This document shows positions 34,268 through 44,328 of a stretch of DNA of 64,000 nt, in pieces (positions within the stretch are counted from its first letter, which is position 1; the number at the start of each line of letters is the position of its first letter). The stretch is from Limihaloglobus sulfuriphilus. GTDB lineage: Bacteria > Planctomycetota > Phycisphaerae > Sedimentisphaerales > Sedimentisphaeraceae. The stretch is taken from positions 1,736,001 to 1,800,000 of the forward strand of contig NZ_CP019646.1 in assembly GCF_001999965.1 (NCBI RefSeq). The letters run 5' to 3'. The position numbers were made by a program, and so were the translations under genes. The notes beneath the pieces are model-generated. The model searched no databases and was not told where the DNA came from. It saw only the letters and a program-made list of their open reading frames with translations.

Positions 34268-34925
34268 TTGCTCCATATGATAAAAGCAGGATAGAAACCG
34301 GCTCAGGTACAATCTGGTCGGCGCCGGCTGCCGGGGTTACCAGAAGAGTCGCCACCGCCCCGCTCGCGGGCCATAGGGTCGGGTCGTCCATGTGAAGCTC
34401 GAAACCAATCTCCAGTATCATATCTCCCTTTTTCGCAATGCCGGCCGCGAGTAAAGACACGTCCATCGCCGGCGATGCCTGTGTGCTGCCGGCTGCTGTC
34501 GAGACAAGTGCGGAGGGAAAGAACTTGTACGTATCCCCGTCATGAACCATCGGGCTTACCCATAACTCAAACGTCTCGGACTCCTGAGCAGTGTATCCCT
34601 GAATTCCCAGCAGCTCGAAATTCATCTGGAACTGGCTGTAGCCGCTTATATCCTGTATGATAAGCGAACCTTCGCCACCGTACAGTGATGAGCCGTAGAA
34701 CATTTGCGAGTCTGAGCCGCTGTTGCCCGGAAACTCCACGTCAAACTCAACACTACCGCCCGAGGGCCGGGCGTCAATGACACGTGGTGTCAGGTTCTGA
34801 GATGAATGGTAATAATCCAGACTCATCAGCCCGTCACGGCCGAGTGTCACGACGGATGCGTTTGCGGTAAGCGCACACAAAGCGCACAAAGCATATACAG
34901 ATGAAAGCTTCTTCGTATTAAACAT
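34230..34925 (-). CDS. PEP-CTERM sorted secreted protein, tail completed by IS sequence
   Basis: A 231-residue exported protein. The signal peptide is about 1-23 (LSSVYALCALCALTANA). The beta-rich mature part has no recognised domain. The C-terminus is PEPVSILLLSYGAMFIMSRKICPKK, that is, the PEP motif, a hydrophobic helix and a basic tail, recognised in other bacteria by an exosortase. The inferred IS border falls at the codon after GA in YGAM, so the final FIMSRKICPKK and the stop codon come from the insertion sequence. The tail still has the required hydrophobic-then-basic pattern. It lies 45 bp downstream of the giant secreted protein and is probably co-transcribed with it. Confidence 0.75.
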   Translation of the reverse strand: MFNTKKLSSVYALCALCALTANASVVTLGRDGLMSLDYYHSSQNLTPRVIDARPSGGSVEFDVEFPGNSGSDSQMFYGSSLYGGEGSLIIQDISGYSQFQMNFELLGIQGYTAQESETFELWVSPMVHDGDTYKFFPSALVSTAAGSTQASPAMDVSLLAAGIAKKGDMILEIGFELHMDDPTLWPASGAVATLLVTPAAGADQIVPEPVSILLLSYGAMFIMSRKICPKK

Positions 34926-34970
34926 GACTTATCTTTCTTCAATAACAATTTCTCAAACTTTTTCTTCAAT

Positions 34971-37900
34971 TTATTCTATTATTTCAAGCCAGTATCCTCC
35001 CACTATCACAACATCTTCTATATTCACATTACCGTCCCTGTTGACATCTGCACCGCCGCACCAGAGAGCGGCCATACAGCCCTGGGCCATCCACTCATCG
35101 GCGATAGTCGCGAAATCAACAAAGTCCACTATATCATCAAAATTAACATCCCAAGGCTCAAGAGTCCTGATCCATATATTGGCATTCACCGAGGCGCCGG
35201 CAATCCCCTCAGCGCTCTTTACCCCTTCTGTCTTGACTCTCAGCTCGTATCTGCCTGCCGGCGCGGTCAGGTATGCAAGCCCGCTTACCCTGAAGGTTGT
35301 TTCTGAAAGCTGACTTATTGTCAGCGGGAATTTTATCAGGTTGGCACCGAAGTTCCTGGTAAGCTCAAGATCGGTCCAGTCAAGGGTTGCCGGATCGACC
35401 GCAACATCGAAGGTCAGGTCAATCGTCGCTACCGGATCAGATTTGAGAATGATATCCGATATCGCCAGCGGGTACTGAATCGTGGTATATACCAGGGTAT
35501 ATGAACCGGTGCTGTCAGTATCGAATATATGCAGGAACCTCTCCCTGTACTCCGGCTCACCGAGCGGCCTGACCATGCGGTCTGTAGTCCAGGTGTTGTA
35601 CTGTGGATTGATAATCTTGCCGTCGCTCCGCAATACCTGGGCAAGAACAAGGCCTTCGTACGAGGGATCATCGAGACGAATGTAAACATGGCCCGCGCCC
35701 GCCTCAGCGGAAAGCTCTACCTCAAGGTCGGTTTCGTTAGCCATCGAGTCAACCTGCGCAACCAGGATAGCCGCAACCGGCTTGATGATACCGGTACTTG
35801 TGTAAAGCGTATCAGGAAGCGAATCGGCGTCCGGTATGTCGTTGACAAGGAAATCCACTATGCCGTCGTCTGAAGGCGAGTCCACACGCACGCTTCGGCT
35901 CAGTTCATGGACCTCCACGCCTTGTATAATACTCAGGCGAGGGTCGCCCAGACCGTTTATATGATCGAAAGAAGCCTTGTACGACGCAAACTCACCCTGA
36001 AGCGAGGAGATCATCTGCCAGCGTGCCACGGACATATCAGACGGGCCGATGTCGCCTATATTGACTGTAAATGAATCCTGCAGCCTGCCGCCGTTCAATT
36101 CTGCGTCAACTATCTCGAAATCGATCAGTATGTCCTTATCATCCTCGCGGCGTATTATCTGCGGGGCCGCGGAAGTAACCTGGACATTGCGGGCCGGGCC
36201 GGCACCTTCATTTATGATCATCATGCCCAGCGAATACGGCTCAGCCGGTTCGGTTTCAGGCGTGAAGGGATCATCCGAATAAACTTCGGACTGATGGAAA
36301 TACTTGACATAAAGCCTCGCTTCAGGCTTAACCGTTATCTTGTCGGGATATATCGGCACACTGACTTCCTGGCCGTCTATGTAGTATGTAAGAGTAGCGC
36401 CAACATAGAAAGCCTTATCTGAACTCGGTGCCGCCTCATTAGTGGGCAGTATGATCCAGTCGGCCCTGGCATGTCCGCCAGCCGCAATTGAAGCCGTACC
36501 GTCTATAGAGTCTATCCCTGAGAGGCTTGGCGGGTATATGCCGAACAGATTTGTGGAGTCCATGCCGGCATCATCGGTAATATTTATTGTTACCGTAACA
36601 TTATCAATAGTACCGTCAGATTCATTATCCAGCTCAAGCGTTGCGTTGAAAGCGGTTCGCGTCATAACCGCATCCTGCTTGACCTGCACCTTGACCTTGG
36701 CACAAACACCCTCAGAACCCTGGTTGACAGAAGCGACAAACTCCTGCTGAGCGTAGTATGCACCTTCAAACAGGTTTTCGAAGCCTACATCTATGCTGTT
36801 CTGTGCGGCGGCAGACGCTGTTTCAGATTTTGTGTTAAGCACTTCAGCGTCAATGAAATCAGTGTCGTCAGTCACAGCCAGATTGGCGGCAGTGTATTTG
36901 CCGGCCTGCCAGTAATCAAGCGAACGGTTCCACCTGTCACAGAAGGCGTTTACGTGAGTAACGTCAATGTGAGCGGGAAGCTGAAGCTCCAGCAGTCCCT
37001 GACGCTCAGACAGTGATATATACTGACCATCATCACCGGCTTCACCCATGGCATCGGCAACGGCGTTCATCAAGGCTGAATACACGTAGCCGTTTACATC
37101 CGTGCCGCTGAACCATACAGGATCGCCGAATATTACAGTAATAGCATCCAGCATGGCGATAAGCTGATCAGCCTGCTGCACCAGCAGCTCGGCAACCTGA
37201 TCATCATCCATAGCGATGTCGTATTTTTCGCCGGTCAGCTTTTCGAGTTTGGCGATACCCTCATCGAATTTTGCCTTGTTCAAGTCGCTGCAGGCGGTGC
37301 CGATATCGTATAGACACCAGGCGATATTATAACCTACACCTAACGGCGAGAGGTCCGCGCTGCTCTTTACGCAGCCGGTAACTGCACCGACGATTGCGCC
37401 GACAACGTTCTTGAGGCAATCGAAAGACCAAGCTCCCTTACTGGTGCAGTTGGAGCTGATATCGTATGCCGATTTGAGGATTCCCAGCGGGCAATCCAGC
37501 GGCAGGAAGCTTATCGCACAGCCGACAAACGCGTCGAAACGTTTGCCCGGACACGGGTCGCATGCCGTGCCGGCAATATCGCCGGCAACCATACCGAATG
37601 TTACGTAGGGCGCAGCAGGAGTTGAACCGCCGCCTGCACCGCCGCCGCCACCGGTACCTGAATTGGGATTGGATATCGGAGTTTTACCGCTGCCTCCGCC
37701 GCCGCTGCCGGGCTCTTCCTGAATATCATCCTCGGGTACAGGCAGAGGCTCACGCGGCCTTGGCGGGGGATTGGTCGGCACTGTGGGTCTGGTATTATTC
37801 GGGCATGTCCAGAATCCGACCATAACCGGCACTGTCTTCCACTTGCCGTCATCGCCGCATACAAGCCGGTAATAAACGTCTCCTCTGAAGTTGCTGTCGC

Positions 37901-40900
37901 AGTCGCCGGCTGCTGTTTTTACAATATTTTTCTGCGAATCGACGTACTGATTGTCCCTGATGACAGCCGGAACTACTATCGAAGTCTCCGGCATTATTTC
38001 GCCGTAGTAATCGCTGAGAAGCTCAACCTCATAACGGTCACTCTGGTCAAACCGCATAAAGGCATTGTCGGCAGAAACCAGCCCGTGGTTTGTGATTACA
38101 AAATCAACGTGCAGCTCACCGTTTTCCATCCGGGCAAGATCGACCTTTGCCGGCTCTATGGTTATCACCGGTGCCGGCACAGTCGTTTCAAATACGGTTT
38201 CAAGGACCAGCTCATAGTGGTCTTCTATCTCGGTCTCAACTACCGACCATTCGTACCTTACAAGGTTCTTGGGCATGAACGCGGTTATCTGATTGACTAC
38301 GCCGGGCATTACGTAATGCACATTCCTGTACGAGCCGTGATCGTCCTGGTCTATGATAACCTCATAATACGCCTCGGGGATGCTTTCAAATAAAGTTATC
38401 CCGCTCTGGCCGGTGATATCAGCAGCAACCAGATCACCGGTCATCGAATCAATGATCGATATCCTGGCCTCCGCGACATTGGGGCTGCCCTCAGCGTAAT
38501 ATGTAAGCTCGTCCACAACAGTAATATGCATATCACCGACCGCGTCACTGACACAGTTGAAATCGAACGGGATATATTTGACCACGCCGCCGCCGTAAAC
38601 GATCACTTCTCCGGAATACATGCCCAGAGGCAGGTCAGCCGAAGGTGTGAGCTGGAGCGATACAATCTCAACTCCGTCCGGTTCTATCGGCTGGATCACG
38701 CGGGGGGATCCCAGCGTCAGCCATGGCACCTCGGGTATCAGCACTTCCAGGCTCGTACTTGATGCGCCGCCGACATTATACACCTCAAACTGGACAAGAT
38801 GACTGCCGCCTCTTACCATTCCGGCCTCAAGCGAGGCAGGGTAAACCCGGACATCATATTCGAGCGGAATCACCTTGACGTTGTATTTTATATCGGCACA
38901 GGCCCCTTCTGCTGTTGTAATGTTTAGATCGAATGAACTGTTCATTACGGATGAATCCAGCGCCGACAGCGTATACTCTAAAGTCTCCGAGTCAAGAGCG
39001 TTAAGCTCTGTCGGAATGTCAAGCGTCAGTTCGAGGTTCTCAGCCAGTCCGGTAACTTCAATCTCGATACCGGTGAGAGGAAGATCGGCGGGATTGGTTA
39101 TACTGAACTGTCCCTGTACGGGCTCTCCTGGCTTGAAGCTGTAATATGTTGTATCGGCCTGGGTTACAAGACCGTACAGGCTGAAGCTGTCCTGGGTTTC
39201 AAAGCCGCCGTCCTGCGGATGCGTGCCGCATAATTCGTACAATCCGGCTTCATTGAACAGCGGGTTGAAAACCGCCGCGAACTGGCCCGCACCATCGGTT
39301 ACCGTCTGGACGCTGCGCATAAGCCCCTGAACACGAACCTTTATGACGACCGGAACATTCGCCGCCCCGCCGGACTTGTAGAGCCAGTTGGCAGCTCCCG
39401 TAAGGTTTACCCGTGTGCCGGAAATACCGGTCTCGATATCGGCGGCTGCGGTAACAGTATAGCCCATAGGCACATCGAGCTGCCACGAAGCCGTATCATA
39501 ACCTACCGGGTTTTCAGCCTTAATGGTAACCGTATATAAGCCAGTGCCGGCGATTGGCTCGGGCCATGTAATTATGCCGGTAAGAGGGTCGATGATCATT
39601 CCCTCGGGGCCGCTGACAAGCGAATACGTTATCGGGCCGTCACCCTTGACAAGCGACGGAGCAGGGCCTGTATAGCCTGTATATTCCTGTGCCGACTGCT
39701 GGGCTGTCTCTGCAATTACCGGACTCGCGATCACGTCTATATCAAAGCTCTCCGTATCAGCGCCGCCTATATTCGAAGCCTTTATGGTAACCGTGACCGG
39801 TGTACCCGGGCCAACCGGAGACGGCCAGCTTACCTGGCCGGTCGAGGTGTTTATGCTCATGCCGGCGGGCCCATCCTCAAGTGAGTATGTAACTTCGGTG
39901 CCCTGTATAAGCGACGGCAGCGGCCCGAAAAATGCCGCGTTGTCGGCAGCCTCCTTGTTCGAGATGTCAGCTATCACCGGCGGCTGGATTACACGAATCT
40001 GCCAGCTCTCGGTGTCGGAGCTCACAACGTTCTCCGCTGATATGGTAACGGTGTAAGAGGTTTCACTGTAAAGTGCCGGCGTCCAGGTAACTGTGCCGCT
40101 GTCAGGATTGATTTGCATACCCTCGGGCCCTGTGACCAGCGACCATGTTATCGGCGACGACCCCTGATAAAGGCCCGGTACGGGTGATGTATAGCTGCCG
40201 CCCTGGGCAACATCTTCATCCGCCATGCCGACAATGACCGGAGGGCGAAGGACGGTTATTACAAAGCTGTCTCGTGAATACCCCACAGCGTTGGAGGCTT
40301 CTATGGTAACTGTGTGCGGGTTGTTATAGCCGGATATCGAAGGCCACCCGATAAGCCCGCTCGCCTGGTTTATGGATATGCCGCCAGGCCCGGAAACTAT
40401 CCTCCACGAAACGGGCAGAGACCCCTGAACAAGAGCCGCCTGCAGGTTCAATGCTGAACCTTCGTGAACGGTCATGTTTAGTATGTCCTCTACAAGAGGC
40501 TTTTCGAGTACTGTCAGGGAATAAGTCTTTTGATCATATCCTACTGGATTGGAAACCTCTACTGTTACTACGTTTACAGAATCTTTTGGCTGGGGCTGGG
40601 GCCATTGTATGACGCCGCCGGCAACAGTCATTCCCGCCGGCGCAGCCAAAAGCTCCCAGCTTAGAGCACCAGTCCCCTGCTGCAGGCCCAATGTGCGGCT
40701 GTAACTCTTGTCAAGCTCGGTGACCGCATCGGATATATCTGCAAGAACAGGCGGATTTAACACATGCAGGGTGAATGTCATCTCATCGGAGGCGACAGAG
40801 TTTGCGGCGCTTATCGTAATATTGTTCGCACCTTCTATATTCGCCGTTTCCCAGCTGAGCTGTCCGGTGACCGGGTCGATCTGCATTTCTGCCGGGCCTG

Positions 40901-43844
40901 TTACCAGCTGCCACGTTACCGGCAGTGTGCCGGCGGTAAGCTGAAAAACAGCGGAGGCGTAGGCAAAGCCGAATTCCACTATCTGGTCCTCGAAATCGTC
41001 TATAATCGGTGTTTCGAGTACATACAGCATGAATGACACCTGATCACTGCCGGCGGGATTAGACGCTGATATCTGGATGGTGTATCCGTCAACGTTCACC
41101 AGCGGAGATTCCCACGACAGCACTCCGGTGGACGCATCGATTGTCATTCCTTCGGGGCCGCCCACCAAGGCCCACTCGACTGTGCCGGCGCTTTCATTTA
41201 CTTCCGGCAGAGGCCCTGTATAGGCTGCAGCAGCGGGGATACTCTCATCATCTATAAATGTAATCTCTGGAGTTGCAACGACTTCGATACGAACGGTTGT
41301 CTGCATACTCTGGCCTTCGCCGTAGTCAAGGCGGCATGTTATCACATGCTCGCCGTATGTTAAATTGCCGACCTGAATACTCTGGCCGGTGCCCAGGAAA
41401 CCATCTATATCGGATGTCCACGTAAAGTAATACGGCGGCTCTACGCTTCCTATCGCCTCGGCGGATAGTGTTACGGGTTGCCCGTGTGCAAATGTTTCGC
41501 CTGTCTGGGGCTGGGTGATCTGTACGGCAAACTCGACAGTAAGCAATACGGCGTATGCATCGTTATTGCTGCCGTTGGATTCTGTGCCGGCAGCCGCGAT
41601 CAGGTTTGCGTCTATGTCGAGCCTGCTTAGATTAGAATTATACTGCGTTTCCCACACTGCCTCGGCAAGAATTGTCCCATCCAGTCCGTTGAGTTTTACG
41701 ATGCGCCTTTGAGTGATGTCCGAGCCAGCTCTCATGTATCCGCAAACATAAAAGTCTCCATTAGAATCAGATACAGCATCGTAACACGCCTCACTTGCGC
41801 CGGCAGCGCTTTCGTATGTCTGCTCCCACATTATTTCACCGGTCTGGTTATTGTATTTTATCATTACCCAGTCATAATTCGGGGCATCGTTGGATGTGGT
41901 CTTGTTGGTAATTCCAACTGCCAGCACATTCCCTGCGGGGTCTATCGCCATGCCGTAACCATAGTCGCCGCGGCTGGTCGCTCCGGAATAGGTATCTGAC
42001 CAAATGGTAGAGCCGTCAGTACCGTTAAGTTTGCGGATATGCATATCGTAGTTTTTATTTGCGTTGACCGTGGTTATGGGGGCAACACCAAAATATCCAA
42101 GAACGAATATATCGCCGTTGGCGTCAACAGCCACATCGCTTGGGTTGTCGGCCAATTGATATGAATTAAGCCAGTTATGGGAAATCGGCCCGAGCACAAC
42201 ATTGCCGTCCTTATCGTATTTTATTGTTACCCATTTGCCTTCCGCCATGCCCCACCCCTCGAACGACCTGCCGGTGACATAAATGCTGTCGTTCTGGTCA
42301 ATATATACGCTGTTGGCGTTCTGCCAGGCACTTTCGCGCCTTTCATGCCATACCTTTTCCCACAGCAGCGTCTCACCATCGGGCGAGTACTTCTGCACCC
42401 ACCATGCACTGTGGAATGAACCAAGATTGTAAGATGTGAATGTGCCGGACTTTACACCTACAACAACGATATTGTTCTCGCTGTCGATGCCGACATCCGA
42501 GAATCTGTCGTTGAACTCGGCTTTGCTTGTCTGATTGGGTACGTCAATAGTCTTACTCCACAGCAGGCTGCCCGTTGGGCTGTATTTTGCCAGGTAAGCC
42601 GAATCATGCTGACCTGATGCCCCATCGACATAACCTGCGGCAACAAGGTTGCCTTCCTTGTCTATTCTGGCTGCGGCAAATGCGTCGTGACCGTCATTTA
42701 AACCTCCCCCGTCCATAACGGCATCCCACAGAAGCGTAGCGAAAGATGGCGTCTCTACCACACTTACCTGCCAGGTTATCTCATCATAACCAACAGGGTT
42801 TTCAGCCCTTACGGTAATGCTGAAGGGACTGCCCCCAGTGACGGGTGAGGGCCAGGTTACCCTGCCGGTGTTCTCGTCGATAGTCATTCCATCCGGCCCG
42901 TCGATAAGTGAGAACTGAGTGAACAGCTCACCCTGTGCCAAAACCGGTATCTGGCCGGCATAACTGCCGGAATTGGAGATTGTCAGGCTGGGTATCGGCT
43001 CGATTACAGGCGGCTCAATAACGTGGACATTAACTTCGGCCAGGCCAGTCTCACTCGAATCATCCGTACAGGTAAGTGTTACAAAATGGGTGCCCAAAGA
43101 CAGATCGGAGGTCTCAAAAGACTCTGCAGTTCCGATATTGCCGCCGATATCAGAATCCCAGCTGAACTGGTACGGCGGAGCACCCTCTGTGACCTGAGCG
43201 GTGAACTGAACTGGGGCACCCGGTTTATAAAAGGAGCCATCAGAAGGTTTTGTGATCTGTAACTCTACACCGGGCCTGATTACGTAGGCTTCGGCGATCT
43301 CAAAATAATAGCTGTTGAGGTAGGTATCAACAATTGTCATGTGGAGGATCGAGTCGGCAAACATATCCCAGAGATCGTCACTTGCCGTGCTGGAGGAATG
43401 CTTTATGCCCCCCTGGCCGTACCCAGAGTAACTGTGGTCGTAGCTCCATGTCTTATCATCATTTACAACGACTTCAGTGTAAATCCAGGTGTTATTGCTG
43501 ATAACTATACTGCCGGCCCAGCTGTGATAGGTTGAAAATGAGGACAGGGTCGCTCCGCTTACACCGTTGCTTGTAGCACCATACACAGAACCGTTGTTAA
43601 CCCGCCATTTATAACGAAGCGTCGAACCCTGAAGATTGAAAGTCTCGTTGCACTTCAGGCGAACAGTTCCCCTGTATGTATTGCAGGTAACACGCAGATA
43701 ACCCTCTGGCGTTTCAGACTTTGTATAACTGGAGGTTGTCGAGGTGTATTCTGACCAGTCATCAGGATGCAGCGATACGGGGGAATTATATGCAAACAAA
43801 CTTGCAACGAATACCAACACCACCACTAACGCATATCTTTTCAT
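34971..43844 (-). CDS. giant secreted multidomain protein with Ig/He-PIG repeats, propeller and dockerin
   Basis: A 2957-residue exported protein (signal about 1-18). In order: a domain of about 165 residues resembling a concanavalin-like fold; a PKD/Ig-like module (ITKPSDGSFYKPGAPVQFTA); one He-PIG-type repeat; an SBBP-like beta-propeller of about 400 residues (KEGNLVAAGYVDG, DSENNIVVVGV, NGDIFVLGYFG); another PKD-like module; then seven more He-PIG repeats with a G-P-x-G-M-x-I-...-G-x-x-x-W core. CARDB-like and other Ig regions follow. A Pro/Gly-rich linker (about 2010-2060) leads to a Cys-rich stretch (CDPCPGKRFDAFVGC). The last 60 residues are a dockerin-like pair. Ig repeats suggest a long stalk; no catalytic site was recognised. 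Adhesion or scaffold roles are inferred. Confidence 0.8.
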   Translation of the reverse strand: MKRYALVVVLVFVASLFAYNSPVSLHPDDWSEYTSTTSSYTKSETPEGYLRVTCNTYRGTVRLKCNETFNLQGSTLRYKWRVNNGSVYGATSNGVSGATLSSFSTYHSWAGSIVISNNTWIYTEVVVNDDKTWSYDHSYSGYGQGGIKHSSSTASDDLWDMFADSILHMTIVDTYLNSYYFEIAEAYVIRPGVELQITKPSDGSFYKPGAPVQFTAQVTEGAPPYQFSWDSDIGGNIGTAESFETSDLSLGTHFVTLTCTDDSSETGLAEVNVHVIEPPVIEPIPSLTISNSGSYAGQIPVLAQGELFTQFSLIDGPDGMTIDENTGRVTWPSPVTGGSPFSITVRAENPVGYDEITWQVSVVETPSFATLLWDAVMDGGGLNDGHDAFAAARIDKEGNLVAAGYVDGASGQHDSAYLAKYSPTGSLLWSKTIDVPNQTSKAEFNDRFSDVGIDSENNIVVVGVKSGTFTSYNLGSFHSAWWVQKYSPDGETLLWEKVWHERRESAWQNANSVYIDQNDSIYVTGRSFEGWGMAEGKWVTIKYDKDGNVVLGPISHNWLNSYQLADNPSDVAVDANGDIFVLGYFGVAPITTVNANKNYDMHIRKLNGTDGSTIWSDTYSGATSRGDYGYGMAIDPAGNVLAVGITNKTTSNDAPNYDWVMIKYNNQTGEIMWEQTYESAAGASEACYDAVSDSNGDFYVCGYMRAGSDITQRRIVKLNGLDGTILAEAVWETQYNSNLSRLDIDANLIAAAGTESNGSNNDAYAVLLTVEFAVQITQPQTGETFAHGQPVTLSAEAIGSVEPPYYFTWTSDIDGFLGTGQSIQVGNLTYGEHVITCRLDYGEGQSMQTTVRIEVVATPEITFIDDESIPAAAAYTGPLPEVNESAGTVEWALVGGPEGMTIDASTGVLSWESPLVNVDGYTIQISASNPAGSDQVSFMLYVLETPIIDDFEDQIVEFGFAYASAVFQLTAGTLPVTWQLVTGPAEMQIDPVTGQLSWETANIEGANNITISAANSVASDEMTFTLHVLNPPVLADISDAVTELDKSYSRTLGLQQGTGALSWELLAAPAGMTVAGGVIQWPQPQPKDSVNVVTVEVSNPVGYDQKTYSLTVLEKPLVEDILNMTVHEGSALNLQAALVQGSLPVSWRIVSGPGGISINQASGLIGWPSISGYNNPHTVTIEASNAVGYSRDSFVITVLRPPVIVGMADEDVAQGGSYTSPVPGLYQGSSPITWSLVTGPEGMQINPDSGTVTWTPALYSETSYTVTISAENVVSSDTESWQIRVIQPPVIADISNKEAADNAAFFGPLPSLIQGTEVTYSLEDGPAGMSINTSTGQVSWPSPVGPGTPVTVTIKASNIGGADTESFDIDVIASPVIAETAQQSAQEYTGYTGPAPSLVKGDGPITYSLVSGPEGMIIDPLTGIITWPEPIAGTGLYTVTIKAENPVGYDTASWQLDVPMGYTVTAAADIETGISGTRVNLTGAANWLYKSGGAANVPVVIKVRVQGLMRSVQTVTDGAGQFAAVFNPLFNEAGLYELCGTHPQDGGFETQDSFSLYGLVTQADTTYYSFKPGEPVQGQFSITNPADLPLTGIEIEVTGLAENLELTLDIPTELNALDSETLEYTLSALDSSVMNSSFDLNITTAEGACADIKYNVKVIPLEYDVRVYPASLEAGMVRGGSHLVQFEVYNVGGASSTSLEVLIPEVPWLTLGSPRVIQPIEPDGVEIVSLQLTPSADLPLGMYSGEVIVYGGGVVKYIPFDFNCVSDAVGDMHITVVDELTYYAEGSPNVAEARISIIDSMTGDLVAADITGQSGITLFESIPEAYYEVIIDQDDHGSYRNVHYVMPGVVNQITAFMPKNLVRYEWSVVETEIEDHYELVLETVFETTVPAPVITIEPAKVDLARMENGELHVDFVITNHGLVSADNAFMRFDQSDRYEVELLSDYYGEIMPETSIVVPAVIRDNQYVDSQKNIVKTAAGDCDSNFRGDVYYRLVCGDDGKWKTVPVMVGFWTCPNNTRPTVPTNPPPRPREPLPVPEDDIQEEPGSGGGGSGKTPISNPNSGTGGGGGAGGGSTPAAPYVTFGMVAGDIAGTACDPCPGKRFDAFVGCAISFLPLDCPLGILKSAYDISSNCTSKGAWSFDCLKNVVGAIVGAVTGCVKSSADLSPLGVGYNIAWCLYDIGTACSDLNKAKFDEGIAKLEKLTGEKYDIAMDDDQVAELLVQQADQLIAMLDAITVIFGDPVWFSGTDVNGYVYSALMNAVADAMGEAGDDGQYISLSERQGLLELQLPAHIDVTHVNAFCDRWNRSLDYWQAGKYTAANLAVTDDTDFIDAEVLNTKSETASAAAQNSIDVGFENLFEGAYYAQQEFVASVNQGSEGVCAKVKVQVKQDAVMTRTAFNATLELDNESDGTIDNVTVTINITDDAGMDSTNLFGIYPPSLSGIDSIDGTASIAAGGHARADWIILPTNEAAPSSDKAFYVGATLTYYIDGQEVSVPIYPDKITVKPEARLYVKYFHQSEVYSDDPFTPETEPAEPYSLGMMIINEGAGPARNVQVTSAAPQIIRREDDKDILIDFEIVDAELNGGRLQDSFTVNIGDIGPSDMSVARWQMISSLQGEFASYKASFDHINGLGDPRLSIIQGVEVHELSRSVRVDSPSDDGIVDFLVNDIPDADSLPDTLYTSTGIIKPVAAILVAQVDSMANETDLEVELSAEAGAGHVYIRLDDPSYEGLVLAQVLRSDGKIINPQYNTWTTDRMVRPLGEPEYRERFLHIFDTDSTGSYTLVYTTIQYPLAISDIILKSDPVATIDLTFDVAVDPATLDWTDLELTRNFGANLIKFPLTISQLSETTFRVSGLAYLTAPAGRYELRVKTEGVKSAEGIAGASVNANIWIRTLEPWDVNFDDIVDFVDFATIADEWMAQGCMAALWCGGADVNRDGNVNIEDVVIVGGYWLEIIE

Positions 43845-43899
43845 TTTTTCTCCATTCTTGTAATTTCAGCATTATTATGCCTATAAATTTGCTTTATTC

Positions 43900-43928
43900 A
43901 TTATTGCAGATTGGAATATTAATATCAA
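43900..43928 (-). promoter_or_regulatory. possible promoter for the giant protein gene
   Basis: On the minus strand, TTGATA (43923-43928), 17 bp, then AATAAT (43900-43905), about 55 nt before the ATG at 43844, which has GGAG at about 8 nt. Acceptable spacing, modest hexamers. Confidence 0.3.
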
Positions 43929-44013
43929 GAAATAACTTCAAATACGCATAAACATTTTATGAACCTTTGCGTAAAATCGCCATTCTTATCTCTGGATACG
44001 TACTTTTCGCGCA

Positions 44014-44286
44014 GTTCATTGGAAATGACCTATGGATTTGAAAAATATCTACCAGCGGATTTTAAACGGTAGCCGGTTATGCGGGCTTGACAGAAAAAGT
44101 ACTTTTCTATGTTGATTGGAACAGCTTTGGCGTCACGTGCCGGTACTTCCGGCAAGCCGTTTGAGGCTGCGTTTTCACGTCCTTCCAGACAATCCTGCAG
44201 CAAGCACTGCCGCCTTCACGAAAACCTCAAAGCGATGTTGATGATCGCAATGCTTTGGGACATGTTTCCATGCTAATAATGCTTAA
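44014..44286 (-). mobile_element. internally deleted relative of the 33008-34267 IS (mini-IS)
   Basis: The left about 140 bp match the left end of the intact IS (GTTCATTGG...TGACCTATG, then GTAGCCGGT). The right about 135 bp match its right end, including the start of the transposase frame (MSQ.I.IINIALR, then a 1-nt deletion). The two parts join at GGCAAG (44151-44156). In the intact element GGCAAG occurs at both 33146-33151 and 34132-34137, so a 986-bp stretch was lost between 6-bp repeats. It cannot make transposase but could be moved in trans if its ends still work. Confidence 0.75.
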
Positions 44287-44328
44287 CAACATATTGTGCT
44301 ATAATTTATGCACCCTATGATGTGTTTG

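Noticed and set aside
37400-37800. Cys-rich region of the giant protein as a polymorphic toxin domain
   Set aside because: It is internal, followed by about 800 more residues including a dockerin-like end, and there is no immunity gene downstream.
39500-41300. Regular repeats that could suggest a CRISPR or DNA satellite
   Set aside because: They repeat at about 250-270 bp as protein (He-PIG cores) and are divergent in DNA; there are no short identical repeats with spacers.
35482-43535. Many short plus-strand open frames opposite the giant protein
   Set aside because: The minus frame is open for 2957 codons with recognisable repeats; the opposite frames show no signal, motif or ribosome-binding site.
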